A DNA stretch of 64,000 nucleotides from Obelidium mucronatum. Lineage: Eukaryota > Chytridiomycota > Chytridiomycetes > Chytridiales > Chytriomycetaceae. Position numbers and translations under genes: made by a program. Below, in pieces: positions 22,386 through 33,849 of the stretch (the first letter of the stretch is position 1; each line of letters begins with the position of its first letter). Below the pieces are notes generated by a model that was not told the DNA's origin, ran no database searches, and saw nothing but the letters and a program-made list of their open reading frames with translations. Location: the NCBI GenBank assembly GCA_025765595.1, contig JAIVFH010000045.1, forward strand, positions 203,708-267,707, written 5' to 3'.

Positions 22386-22854
22386 TAGCCAGAGTTTTAT
22401 TTGAAAAATTGAAAAATTTTTATGATTAATTTTAACTATAATATCATAAAATTCTGAAATTTAAATTTTGTATTTTTGCAATTTTTTTTAAATTTTTTCA
22501 GATGGTTTGTAATTTTTGGGAATTTTTTTAGAGTGTTTTGCAGTTGACAGTTATTTTCATAGGTTGTTAAGTCCTAGTCGGTCGTCCTAATAGGACTGAG
22601 TAGCTCCTAATAGGACAATGCTCAAATTGCAGGAAAAAGTTGTTTCCTCCTAACGAGAAGTGATTAGGACTCCATTAGGAGGCGGCTAGGAACGCCAATA
22701 GCCCTATTGGCCATTCCGACTGGAGCCCGATTCGGGGTTACTCCGATTCGGACTCCGATTCGGACCCCATTCGGACTCCGAATTGTTTCCCGAATCGGAG
22801 TCCGAATCGGAGTCCGAATCGCGCGTGCCGCTCGCTATAGTACGTGCCTTCCTT

Positions 22855-23358
22855 GAATGTGAGTGTCAGTGATATGAGGCTTGCATTTGGTTTTTCGCAT
22901 TTGGTGTAGTGCCTGCTCCACTTTTCTGTTATGATGATTCCAGTTCCTGCTGTTTTTTGTGTGGTTCCTGTTGTATTTGTCCAGTATGATAGCCCTTTAA
23001 ATTCACTGTTATAGGCGCGCATCAGTTTTTGGACTTGCTTGTCAGTGCACTTTGTTTCTTGTAGTAGTAAGACGTCAACGCATTGTTCATTTATTAACTG
23101 GGATATCTGGATCATTGTGATGTCAGTAAGTCCTCTACAGTTGTATGCTGCCACTCTCAATGTTTTTTCCGGTTTTTTTCTCATTTGGCTAAGTTTCCCT
23201 ATAAATTTGTTGTTATGCTGATCTGTTTTGTGGCCTATTAATTCCCTGCTATGCTGATTTGTTTCATGGGTTCTATGGTTGTCTTGGCGTTTTGTTGTGT
23301 CTGCCAGAGGTGTTATCGCAGGTTCACTGGTGTCTCCGCCTGTTTTGTTTTGGGCCAA
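22855..23358 (-). pseudogene. LINE ORF2 fragment: AP-endonuclease N-terminal part
   Basis: Read on minus: LRVAAYNCRGLTDITMIQIS (metal-binding N), VDVLLLQETKCTD (catalytic E) and SYWTNTTGTTQKTAGTGIII. It is cut by the KDZ insertion after LTLTFKEGT and continues at 16629 downward. Upstream residues run to the Helitron insertion at 23359. Confidence 0.75.
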
Positions 23359-23996
23359 TTGCAGGTTGCTTGTCAACCTGTCATGTTAAGGGGGAGTTTG
23401 AGGGGGTTGAAGGCCAATTCCTTGTAGTTCTATTTATAGAAAAGATGTTCCTACTTTGTTCAAATGGTTTGAGGGTTAAGAAGGGGGTTTTAATAGCTCT
23501 ATTTTTAGAAAATGGACATGTTCAAGCTGTTGCTTCCCTGGCAATTAAAGGAAAATTGACTTGGAAACAAAGTAACTCCAGACAACACAACTGTCTCAAG
23601 AAGGGTTTTTTGACCTGAGTAATCATGTTTTGCTTATTTTATTTTCTAGCTGCTGTCATGTCAGGCTTGTCCACCTGAAAACCAGAATAAGCTTTCCTCT
23701 AATTGATTTCATCAACTAACACAAATAACGGAAGCTCTAAAGAAGGCAAAATTAGTAAGCAGCACAGATTGCAGTCAGACTCATGATGAGAATCTGTCTG
23801 CTTTTGGCTTGTTCGACATCTTCTGGTCATTCCCCAAGATTTTAAATTTGGAAACAAAGAAGAGAGCCTCTTTTAATTTTCTGGTAATCAAAAAAGAAAT
23901 TCTGACTTATCGCACACACCCCTAAAAGAAATTTTCTGCTTACAAGTGTTGCAATTCCATTAAGTCCTAATTTCTCTGGAGTTGCAACCTGCACTG
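23359..23996 (+). mobile_element. Helitron-like element, 3'-truncated copy
   Basis: Starts TTGCAGGTTGCTTGTCAACC after A (GGGCCAA). The body matches the ~700-bp family members. It ends just after GCAACCTGCACTG and lacks the usual tail ending CTAG, so the 3' end is deleted. It splits the LINE between ORF1 and ORF2. Confidence 0.75.
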
Positions 23997-25913
23997 GTTG
24001 TTTCCCTGGTTGTGTTCTGAGCAATGTTTTCATAAGTTTGTCAATCTTCTTTCTGACATCTTCACTAATTGTGGTTGCAATTCTTTGAGGTGTTTCTGTT
24101 CTTTCAGTCTCTTTTGCGAGGTCCGCATGGTTGAATTTCTGAAGCTCTAGCCATTGTGTTCTTTTTAAGTTTAGGTGGTTCTGTTGTTCTATGCTGGAGC
24201 CTTCCGCCTGTGGGTTGGGATTCAAAGCCTTCCATTTGTGGGCGTGTTTTGTATTTTCTCCTTTTGGTGGAATCATTTGTTCCCTTCTTTTTCTTTATTG
24301 TGATGTTCCCCTTGTATTGTTTGCAATAATGTCTGTTTTCTGGTTCTACTTTGGTGTAATATGTTCCAGTAGTATTTCTTCTTTTATTTGTGTTATTTTC
24401 CCTTTCGTTCTCCTTGTTCCCGCCACCAGCTTCTTCCCTCCCCCGCTTCTTTTCCGGTTTACTCATTTTTGGTTCGGCCCAGTTTCAGGGCGTTTGGGGT
24501 TGTCACTTCCGCGTCCTCATCTTCGATTTCCATCGCCTCTTCGTTGCTGTCAAAGACCACTCCCTGTGCAACCCCAGTCTCCACTTCGAGTCTGTCAATG
24601 TTCCGGTCGATTCTTTCAATGTTTTGGTCGGTTCTGAGCTGGTTTTCTTCCATGCGGCTGATAGCTTTGTCCACGGCTTCCATCCACTTTGACAATGGGC
24701 TACTTCTTGGGTGGGTTTCTTCTTCCTTCATTTTGTCCAGTTTCTCCCCCTCTTCCGCCAGTTTTTCATCTCTTTCCCACACAAACTCGTTCTTCCACTC
24801 TTCCAACTCCTCCGCGATTCTGCTGTTCACCAGGTTCTCCATCACGTTTGTCTTCTCTTCACTGATCACCTTCTTTACTAGCTCGCGGATCTGGGTCTCA
24901 AGAGTGTTGGTGATGCTGGATGGTGTTGTTGGGCTGAGTGTTTGGCCAGGCATTGTCCATCCGTCGTCCCAGTGTTGGCTTGGTTGGTGGTTGCGTCGGC
25001 GGCGATGGTCTTGGTCGTTGGTGGTGTCTTCCGTCTTCTTTTTGAATCCATGCCGTGTCAACTTTGATGCGTAGTGTCTGGCATCCGCTTGCCTCCGCCT
25101 GGGTTAAGCCTCCATTGCGTTCTGCGTACCCTCTCACCGATTTTTCAATTCTCTTGATGTCGGCGCGGCTGAAGTTGTAGACCAGTTGTTTGTCGGCTAC
25201 CCTTTGCCAGTCCAATTCTTCCTGCTGGCGTTGGCTTTGGCAGAGGTGGCTCGGGTGGTCTTTCTGGCAGTATCTGCAGTGATCTCGGAGTCAGTAAGTC
25301 CCTTGGTCCATTACGTACTTGCGGTAGACTGTTGCTTGGACTTCTTTAGTTGTTTTCGAGTTTTTTCCCAAGCGCAGATCTCGCTCACCTGTTTCCCATC
25401 CCATCTGCTTGCTTCAGCCGTAGTTGTCACCAGGATTTCAAGCCCGTCGCGGGTAATTTTGATGCGTTGGTATTCAATGCTTTTGACTTGAACCAGTTTT
25501 TAAGTTCTGTTCCATCATCCAGGTCGGGCACTATCAACCACCTTGGTCTTTCCCTGTCGATTCTCATCTGGATCGGCTTGTTAGGGTCAACCGGGTAGAC
25601 GTGATGGCCATTGAATGGTATTCCGGACACCTCCAGTGCCTGGATCTTCTCCGCTTCCGTGCTGTAGCTCAGTGTGACAACCACTTTGCCACTGCAGCTG
25701 TTAGGGTCTTCTTTTCCATATTGGTTGTTTGACTTGACTCCAGCAAACGTGTCGAAGGCTTCTGCTACTTCTTTGGCAATAGTTTGGGCATTCTTCCTGA
25801 GTGGGTTTGTGACTTCCATAATCATTACTGTTGGCCTCATGGTTTCGTCTTCCTGGCTCATTTCAAAGAGCATTCTTGAGTCTCCTTGTAGGGCAATTTC
25901 CTGGTTGAGGAAG
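23997..25913 (-). pseudogene. LINE ORF1 (coiled coil and zinc knuckle), frameshifted
   Basis: Order on minus: an N-terminal domain (MRPTVMIMEVTNPLRKNAQT ... YPVDPNKPIQMRIDRERPRW), a knuckle CRYCQKDHPSHLC at about 25260-25300, a charged helix-rich part with ETQIRELVKKVISEEKTNV and heptad-like IERIDRNIDRLEVETG, and a basic tail (KPEKKRGREEAGGG). The parts lie in different frames (breaks near 25430, 25220, 25065 and 24460). Nucleic-acid-binding ORF1 proteins of this layout are usual in LINEs. It is followed by ORF2 beyond the Helitron copy. Confidence 0.6.
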
Positions 25914-25936
25914 TTTTTTTTTTTTTTTTTTTTTTT
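25914..25936 (-). other. Run of 23 T: poly(A) tail of a minus-strand retroelement
   Basis: Twenty-three consecutive T on plus. Read on minus it is a poly(A) tail ending the element at 25937-27040, directly abutting the next LINE ORF1. This is a head-to-tail junction. Confidence 0.6.
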
Positions 25937-27040
25937 GGTATGAACTGTATTTTGTAATAAACACTTGTCGAACTACTATTTTCCCCCCAATTACTCGGAT
26001 TGATTAGTAAGGCCCGGCCTCATACTCTGGATTGCGATGATTTCCACCTAACCCCCCTTGTAGATCCCCAGTCTACTACCACTACCACTTCCCCGCTCCC
26101 ATCCTCCAACTCGTCTTGAGTTTCCACCTATATTGTGCACCCCTAATCTACAACAACCCCACTTCCTCCACTCCCATCCCTTAGCTCCTCTTGAGCTTCC
26201 ACACTTATCGGGGGCCTCGTTATCAAAAACCCCTGTGGGGAAAAAAGAGAGCCCCCATCTGGCCTCCCTTCCACCATATGTCTCTTGCTTGTGGGGTTCC
26301 AGTCCCCTTGCTGCTTGCTTGGTCCTTGTGTTGGTAGGGTCCCCTCTGGATGGGTCGACCCTTGTCGCCATCCTTTGGGACTTTGTAGGGACACCGGTCC
26401 CATGTCCACATCTTCGTCAGGTATTTCCAGTCTTTGTCTTTCCCTTGCTATGTCATGGCTGATTTCTTCTAATGTCGTTTTCCCTTTTCTCAGCTCCTTG
26501 AATGCTCTGTCTTCATATTCTTGTAGTTCTTCCAGTTTCCTTTTCAGTTGTTTCTTTTCACTTTCCTTTTCCTCGCGGTGTGTAGTGAAACTGGCCGCGT
26601 GTGCACTTGAAGGTGAGCCTATTTCCCAAAGTAGTTTCCGCAATTGTTGGCACTGTAATTCCCACTGAGTTGATGATTCTGCCGAGTTTTGCTTTAGACG
26701 ATCTTTCTTTAATTCCTCCCGCCTCTGCAAGTTTGTCGATGTGTGTTTTCGTAATGTGCGCGTTGACGGTCTGGTTTAAGTCTTCAGTCGCACTCATTTG
26801 GTATTTCCTCGAGTTCTGTTGGTTAACACTTTGTTTATTTTGGTTGGTTCTTTGTCTGGATTTTCCCGCCATGCTTTTGCTCTTCACTGTTTCCTTTTTT
26901 CCCGCCCTTTTTGATGTGTTGTTTTTTGAGTGCTTTGATTGGTTTTTTACCTTCCTCTTTTTTATTCCGTCTTTGTTTGTATTGGCTCGGTTTGCTCTTC
27001 TTGGTGTTTGGTGTTGGCTCTTGTTCATTCCATTTTCCAT
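25937..27040 (-). pseudogene. Second LINE-type ORF1 with coiled coil, ending in poly(A)
   Basis: Starts at a true ATG at 27040 (MENGMNKSQHQTPRRANRAN), very basic and Asn/Lys-rich. The frame changes near 26700 into QRREELKKDRLKQNSAESS and a clear coiled coil EKKQLKRKLEELQEYEDRAF KELRKGKTTLEE. It ends Pro/Gly-rich. No RT or endonuclease is present between it and the poly(A). It is probably an internally deleted LINE, or a non-autonomous ORF1-only element. Confidence 0.5.
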
Positions 27041-27789
27041 CGTTTTTCTCTTTATAAGTCTACAGTTTGGTTCAATAAAACTCCTTGTTTTCTTTTATCC
27101 TTCTGACTTGTATTAGTGCGGTCACTTGTGGTGTTGTTGCTGTTGGGAGTGTTATTCAGTTTATCTTTTCTTCTTTTCTCCCTTTTTCTTTTCTCTTTTT
27201 CTATAACGTTTTTTATTCTTTCTGTTGGGTCTGTGTATTTGGTGGGGTTGGTGGGGTCAGAGGGGTCCGTGGGGTCACGTTGGTTGGTGGTGATGCTGTG
27301 TAGGACTTGTGTGTAGTTTCCATTCGCCGCACTCAGCCAGAACCCACCAGCCAACAGTATGTGGGTCTGGCGTCGACGGGGCAGATGCATCGCGCACAGC
27401 CGGGGGTCCCGTTTCGGCTGCCCCTTCTCCGTCCCTTCTTGTTGGGTTTGACAGTCGTCTGTCCCCCCCAAGATCCCGCCAGCGATCACCTCTTGGCACT
27501 GACGTCGACGGGGCATATGCATCATGCATAGCCGGGGGCCCCGTTTTGGCTGCCCCCTCTCCGCCCCTTTTCTAAAAATCCATAGTCCAGGTTCCGCTCC
27601 AGATCCAGATCCAGTCAGACGTCTATCTATCCGGCGCTGCTTGTCGCTGCTTTTCCTACAGTAAAGAGTGTGGTAAGTACTGTATTGGTAAGTACTTACT
27701 CCGATGATCGCCCATGATCCAGATCCAGATCCAGAGAGTCGTCCGGCCCCCGCGCGCTCCGCTGCCGCCACGTCATCCCACCCACCGTG
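27041..27789. repeat. Probable LINE 5' region with two GC-rich direct repeats
   Basis: GTCGACGGGGCAGATGCATC (27373 on) and GTCGACGGGGCATATGCATC (27502 on) head two ~70-bp repeats about 129 bp apart, each ending in GGCTGCCCC...TCCG. GATCCAGATCCAGATCCAGA occurs at about 27715. Promoter monomers of a LINE 5' UTR are one explanation. No gene. Confidence 0.4.
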
Positions 27790-28067
27790 GACAGCACAGC
27801 AGACGCGCGAGGACCCCCGTTGTAGGGGTTTTTGTTTGTCTGCTGCATTCGGTGGTGTGGTTTGTTTGTTGTGGTTGCACGCGTCAGAGTTTTAAAGATT
27901 TTTTTTTCGGAATCAACGTCTTGTTGCATCCAGGATCCAAGATCCCTTTGTAGAGTTGTGACATTTCTTTCAAAGTCTCTTAACAATACAATGGAAAACA
28001 ACAATGCGATTTTACTTAAAACTAACAACAAAACAACCCAATCACAAACAACCAGAAAAACTAAATT

Positions 28068-29245
28068 TTAAGAAGAAAAGAACAATAAACACTCAGGCGT
28101 TTCTGAGAATTCCATTCCCAGGCATCCAACCGACATGTTTAGGTTCAATTCCAACATCATTTTTCGCCATGTTTGACTGAATTGCGGGAGTCCCCTTGGG
28201 TTTTTCTCCTCCCCCCTGTTGGTTTTAACACGCTTCTTATTTTGAGGACACGAAGAACTGAAGTGATCTGTATCACCGCATTCCCAACAAGAACCGCATT
28301 CCCACTCCAGGTTGTGAAATCCAGAACAGTCATCGCACTTCGGAAACTTTCGTTGTTTTGAAGCCACTTTCTGTGATTTCTTTGCGTTCTTCTGTTGTCG
28401 TGAGCCCATACTTTTGCTGCTTTTTATCAGCAAGGCCCGTGATCGTGACCTTTGCGACTGGAGCGTTACGTTTGTTTGCTTCAACGTAACTGTCCCACAA
28501 ATCCACCATTTTCTGCTCCAACTCTTTGATGGACAGATATTGCAGGTTGCTTGTCAACCTGTCATGTTAAGGGGGAGTTTTGCAGGTTGCTTGTCAACCT
28601 GTCATGTTAAGGGGGAGTTTGAGGGGGTTGTAGGCCAATTCCTTGTGGTTCTATTTATAGAAAAGATGTTCCTACTTTGTTCAAATGGTTTGAGGGTTAA
28701 GAAGGGGGTTTTCAATAGCTCTATTATTAGAAAATGGACATGTTCAAGCTGTTGCTTCCTTGGTAAATAAAGGAAAATTGACTTGGAAACCAAAGTAACT
28801 CCAGACAACACAACTGTCTCAAGAAGGGTTTTTTGACCTGAGTAATCATATTTTACTGATTTAATTTTCCGGCTGCTGCCATGTCATGCTTGTCCACCTG
28901 AAAACCAGAATAAGCGTTTGTCTAATTGATTTCATCAACTAACACAAGCCAGATTAATGCCTAGTAAGCAGTACAGATTGCAGGTAGACTCATGATGAGA
29001 ATCAGTCTCCTTTTGGGTTGTTTGACATCTTCTGGTTAAGTGTGGAAACAAAGATGACAGTTTCTTTTAATTTTCTGGCAATCAAAATAGAAATTCTGAC
29101 TTATTGCAAACACCCTAGAAAGAAAATTTGTGTTTACAAGTTTTGTAATCCCATTAAGTCCTAATTTCTCTGGAGTTGCAACCTGCACTGCGAAGAAGCA
29201 AAGTGACTGAGCGTATGTCTCTAGTTCCTGGAGTTTGAGGGCCAT
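28068..29245 (-). pseudogene. Gag-like CCHC zinc-knuckle gene, split by a Helitron-like element and frameshifted
   Basis: Codons 1-7 (MALKLQE) lie at 29245-29225. The frame resumes exactly at 28539 (YLSIKELEQKMVDLWDSYVE), so excision of 28540-29224 restores the reading frame. It then stops at 28330. The knuckle CWECGDTDHFSSSC (C-x2-C-x4-H-x4-C), preceded by CDDCSGFHNLEWECGSC, lies in another frame (28484-28068), so a frameshift or a missed intron is needed. Retrotransposon gag or another nucleic-acid-binding protein; the family is not recognised. Confidence 0.55.
28540..29224 (+). mobile_element. Helitron-like element, 685 bp, complete
   Basis: Inserted between A28539 and T29225 with no target duplication. 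Starts TTGCAGGTTGCTTGTCAACC and ends GCAACCTGCA, then a ~37-nt tail to CTAG. The first 40 bp are duplicated in tandem (28540 and 28580). No coding capacity is seen. Confidence 0.85.
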
Positions 29246-30631
29246 CACCGCCTGAGCAAATCAATGATCCTACCGCAAGTGCACCTTCTTTTGTGAGTCG
29301 AATCCCAAATGAAGAGTTTCACCCAAAGAAGTGCACTAATCCACAGGTCGCAAGTGGCCCGCTAGCGGCTCGTCATCAGGTCGCAAGTGGCCTGTGAGCG
29401 GCTCCCGAGGTCCGGCTTGCTTCCCCAATTGTATTTGCTGTGATAAGAATCTAAATTCTGTGCTTAGGATGCTATAACAAAAATCATCTGGGTTGTTGAC
29501 CAATTTCACTTCAGAAACCATAGTTGTAGAGACAGATTCTGCATGGAAAATTGTGACGCAAGGTCTTTTGCTAGGCTATACCAACGAAACAAGCCTTTGT
29601 TCAACACATCAGCAGCAGAACAGTGTGCTGGATGGTTTGGGACACATTTTGCGATATTTGGACCCTCTTCAGGAAGACTGAGGTGCGGTGGCAAGCCATC
29701 CGCTAGGACCTTTTTAGCTCTGAATTTTTTTTTAGAACTTTTAAAGAATAGTACTGCATAAAACCGAGTCAATACTTAAGAAAGAGCAAGAGCAAAAGCT
29801 CGTCTTTCCATTGATAGAAGGAATGTATAATATGATTGGTAGTATAATCCGGCAGTTGTACCAAATTAATGAGACAAATCATCTTGTCTTCAAATTTTTT
29901 TAGGGGGCCAGAACTTTCTTGAATAAGCCATGGAAAGTTTTTGCACAAGTCTTATGGATATCAATGTCTTTGAGAGAAAGCTACATATAAAGTTTGAGGG
30001 TTATTGTTTGCACGGTCCAATTGAGCAATGGTGATCCAATGATTCAAGACCCCTTGAAGTTTCTCAGGGGGCAAGCCAAAGCCAAGATAGCGGGAAATTG
30101 GGTCAGAGTAATGGACTTTGACTTATCAGAATTGGGCAGCAAAATCTGACAGATACGTGAGAGGGGGCACAGCAACAGCACCAGGAGCACACCCAGCCAC
30201 CAGAGCCAGATTACAATTCCGAACTTTGATCCACAACCAGCCAGGCATGAATTTTAATTGATTTACAACCACACCATTCACTGTTGTTGATATGAACTAC
30301 TCATTTGGAGCAACAGCAAATCCCAAAAAAAGGCCAAAGTTCCCTTGGCAAAGATCTTCAAGTGTTCCAAATCTGGAATACGCTTTGTTATCATCACAGG
30401 CTTTCCGAGATAGAATTCAAAAGTGAGGGGAATTTTGCTGGTGGCATTGTCATTCGGAAAACCAAGAGCCTTCGCTACAATCTGATAGCACACCAATTGC
30501 TTCTTCCAAGCCAAGTCCATGACTGCCTACCGCAAGACAGCACATTGTTCAAGATTCTTTGCAGTAGCCACTGGAGCAAAGAGTTGGCAAGACATTTGAC
30601 AAAGTAGATTGGGAACTTGCAGCACTGATTG
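29246..30631. pseudogene. Remnants of KDZ-type genes and ends
   Basis: 29342-29430 is a GC-rich end of KDZ family 2 (CACAGGTCGCAAGTGGCCCG). 29431-29680 matches the last intron and last exon of the KDZ transposase (VVDQFHF..., MENCDARSFARLYQ, NTSAAEQCAGWF), with a deletion after WFG and a stop. On minus, 30520-30278 has AVMDLAWKKQLVCYQIVAKA and IPDLEHLKIFAKGTLAFFW, an unrecognised coding relic. 30622-30631 (GCACTGATTG) is the target duplication of the next element. Confidence 0.55.
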
Positions 30632-31902
30632 TGTCCCCATAGCCTTGCGAGCCGCTAACGGGCCGCTTAGCAGGCCGCTCGCGACCTGTGGGCGCCCCAC
30701 GTGCGAGCCGCTAACCAGTGGAAAGCCACCCGCGTCGCAGTTAGTTCACAGGCCAAAAGCCAGTTGACAGCCAGTGGAGAGCCAGTTGAAAGCTAGTCCT
30801 TACTTTATTTCAAAAAAGGTAAGAAGCAATAAGCAGAAAAGTTTTAAAACCATAATATATGTATTTAAAGTAATAAACAAAATCCAAAGTACCAACAATA
30901 AACAAAAACAAAGAAAGGATGCGCGAAGTCCAAAATAACAAAATATTGAAGAAACAATAAATAAAAAAACCCCCGATCAGCGCTTTGCCTTCTTGCTTGC
31001 GCTTCCTTCCTGAAGCGGCTCCCGCCAATATGCCTTCTTGACATGTTGGTTGTTTGCAAAGGCCCGAAGCACCACATACGTCTCTGGCTTGCGCTGATGG
31101 CGGCTTTGCCCAGCCTTGTAGAAGTGCAGATGGTTGAATGCTTGGATGAAGCTGCCAGAATTGTGGTTTTCGTCAGGAACACCAGTATGGAAGGACAGCT
31201 TTTTGGTCCATTCAGCAAAATGACGTTTCGCTAATTCAAAAGTAAATGTCATTCCGCTGTATGTTGCAAAGAAGCACTTGTACTTCAAGAAGATCTATAG
31301 CAAAGTCAGAAAACGCAGATAACACTCAATAAACATGAAATCACCTTTTTCAGCTCCTCATTGTACAAATGGAGCCCAACGTACGCATGTCCAGACTCCT
31401 TCTTGTCAGGGAAGTTGACCAACCCAGTCTCCTGCTTGACCGTTCCCGGGTTCTTGTCCTTTCGTATGTTCCCTTCAGCCAACAGCTTGCAGTAGATGAT
31501 CGCATACTTCATCACATCATCGACTTGCTTCTCCTTCACTCCTCCCGAACGTCCCGCTGGTCGAAACACAATTGACGACTGCGTCGAAGTTGATTCCATC
31601 GAATCACGGCGGGAGCTGCCGGAGCCAGAGCTTGGAAGCATTGGAGTTGAATACAATTGCGATGACAGTGGGGTCACAACGGCAGGGCGAGCGAACACTG
31701 GTTGCGAGACTATGAATAAAAAGGCAGGGGTTAGGCTTGTGGCTCGCGCCCCACATAAAAAGGTACAGAGCGGCCTGCCAACAGGCCGCGGCACAGGTCG
31801 CAAGCGGCCCGCTAGCGGCTTGTCAGCAGGTCAAGCGGCCTGTGAGCGGCTCGTGATGCGACCGGTATCGCGCCTCGCGAGGTCTGGCCCGCATCCCCAA
31901 TT
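30632..31902. mobile_element. KDZ family-2 non-autonomous element carrying only the accessory gene
   Basis: Flanked by GCACTGATTG (30622-30631 and 31903-31912; the true duplication is probably 8 bp of this). The left end has GCGAGCCGCTAACGGGCCGC ... CGCGACCTGTGGGCG; the right end holds the inverse (CACAGGTCGCAAGCGGCCCG). It encodes one minus-strand gene and no transposase. Confidence 0.7.
30977..31709 (-). CDS. AYVG-domain accessory protein of KDZ family 2
   Basis: Exons 31709-31345 and 31294-30977 (50-nt intron) are in frame. An acceptor TTCATAG at 31710 implies a short upstream exon in the GC-rich end that I could not place. The N-terminus is Ser-rich (LPSSGSGSSRRDSMESTSTQ), then SGHAYVGLHLYNEELKKIFL and a C-terminus FTFELAKRHFAEWTKKLSFH ... 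NSGSFIQAFNHLHFYKAGQ, ending in a basic tail. The spacing of AYVG, FF/YF, W/Ser and F-x3-Y matches the last two exons of the accessory gene at 17112-20361. The role is unknown. The frame is intact in this copy and split in the second (37683-41948). Confidence 0.6.
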
Positions 31903-31912
31903 GCACTGATTG

Positions 31913-33849
31913 CATCAATGTCAGACTTAATAAATGCCCCCCCAACACATTTGCGCTAGAATCCCATGAATGCAAGGTCTGAATATAAGTTTGTCCTTCT
32001 GGCACCAGACCTGTATCCAATAAAATAGGATTATTGGAAGGTACCATTTTCCAATAAAATAAAGATATTGGAAAGGCCAATTTCCAAAAAAATAAAAATA
32101 TTGGAAAGACCATTTTCCAATAAAATAAAATATTGGAAAGATGGAATCAAGGGAAAACAAACCTATGTTAAAAACACAACAAAATTCAAGTTTGCCCATA
32201 GGCGGTGACCAGCAGCAACATTTGAGCCCCTCCAACGCTAGTCTCTCACTCAAGCAGATGTTTCAGTGCCCAAACATGGGGGCTATTATCACAAGCTTCA
32301 CAAGTTCTCAAATCTGCTTTTCCCACAACATCAATTTTTTCATTGAAACCTTGTCAACAATGGGCAGGTAAGCACATTGTATCTTGGTTTTTAGTGTGTG
32401 ATTCAAAAGAGGAGATGGATCCAAACATATGATCCACACACAATAGGAGTGAATTGTATCTCCTTCAATCATGAACCTGCAGCTGTGCCGCCGTTACATT
32501 GACTACAACACCATAAAGCAAAAAATGGGAATCGGTGTGCTGATAGGACTGGTCTGTAAAAACATTCTGGGATGCTGCACATGGCCATGATGACCCAGTT
32601 TCTGCTGACACATGTGTTTGAGTTGTCAAGGGCAGCGCAGCAGCACTGGCACCATGTTCACCAAGGCTGGTTTTTTGCTGTCGCAGAATGACGTCAAGGA
32701 TTGTCCACAAGATGACAGCAGACCTGGCGGCTGGTGCACTTGGCACTGTAGTTTTTTCCATTGAGGCAAAAGTGGCGCAAAGTGCACTGATTGGTTAGTT
32801 CCACCCAGAGTCACCTCTTAGTCACCTGCAATGATTAGCCTTTGCTGCACAACAAAGAACAAGGTATGTGTGGTTTGTACAGAGACTTTGGAGTCAGGGG
32901 GGCGGGACTGAAAATTTTGGATTGGTAGATTTGCACATCTACCAACATCAAATGACTCACCTCAAACCTCCCGGTGCCTGCCGAAGGCTCTGCCTCGGCC
33001 CGAGGCAAGATCAGCAATGCCGCTAGGACATTTTGAAGTCTTGAGACCAATTGGAGGCTCCAGTGTCTGGTGCAGCGGTCCTGAAGACAACCATTTGACA
33101 TTTATTTGTTCAGAATTTTTGGAGTCCCACCCCCCTGCTTTGGAGTCACAGCTGCAGATTCAGCAGACATTGCTGCAGAGTAATTGCCAGTACCCATACT
33201 CCCTGTTGAGGTTGTCCAGTGCATCTATTTGTTTTTTGATCCGTGCCAGGCACTTGCATCAAGGACTTGACTTGCCAGCGCAATACAGAGCCACTGCGCA
33301 AGTTGGTGCTACGTTGGTGGTTGGCGTCCTGTCCTTTTGCGCTACTTTTTGTTTCTTATCATCCTTTGGTGTCTTCTGTTCGCAGCGGTGGTTGAACCAT
33401 TATCTTGGGTGGACTTTCATACAAGTATGTCCTCTCTCCATCCATCTCATCCACAGCCATGATTTAAAGACTTCTAGAGGGTCCGTGGACTTCAGCAACA
33501 GATCCAGCATCAAGAGACTGTAATGGAGCAGCGGCAGTGGTATCGGCTGCTGCAACGAGAGTAGCTGATGAGTCAGGGGTGGCGTGAGTCTGGTCACTTG
33601 ATTCTTCAACTGTCGAGTCACCAAGCATATGTTCGTCATTTTCATTGTCGCTGCTTTGATGGGAGTCTTCTGTGTCTGAGCTTTTGTTATTGCTCTTGCT
33701 TGATTCACTTCCCCACCACCATCTTCAAACACATGGACACTATTATCGATATCCAGCTGGATCCATTTAGCTCTTTTCACTGGAGTGGGACAGTCAGGGT
33801 CGCCTGTACGCAAATGTAGATAAGAAACAACCACCCAACATTCAAGAAA
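31913..33849 (-). pseudogene. Remnant of a Myb/SANT-like gene plus A/T-rich repeats (copy 1)
   Basis: At 33793-33700 on minus an exon begins GDPDCPTPVKRAKWIQLDID after an acceptor. The acidic part SSDTEDSHQSSDNENDEHM follows only after a frame change. Further down is CLARIKKQIDALDNLNREYG (helical). The DNA-binding half lies beyond the duplication and is present only in copy 2 (see 42152). 32010-32145 has four imperfect ~35-bp repeats of CCAATAAAATAAAG...ATTGGAAAG. The rest shows nothing clear. Confidence 0.4.

Larger units (their letters stand above)
16630..22846. mobile_element. 6.2-kb KDZ-type DNA transposon (family 1, two-gene)
   Basis: It is flanked by the 8-bp target duplication CCTTCCTT (16622-16629 and 22847-22854) and inserted in LINE ORF2. 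The left end is CAGCGCGGGTTCCGAGCGGC; the right end read inward is CACGTACTATAGCGAGCGGC. Both continue ACGCGCGATTCGG. The inner ends are dense in CGATTCGG and CCTAATCG/CCTAATAG motifs. Two divergent genes fill the centre: accessory gene (-) and transposase (+). The same ends occur at 40166-40697 and 46168-51141. Confidence 0.85.

Noticed and set aside
22738..22846. Acidic/arginine repeat tail of the LINE frame (SESESE, RFGLRFG)
   Set aside because: It is the KDZ terminal CGGATTCGG repeats read through in frame, not LINE protein.
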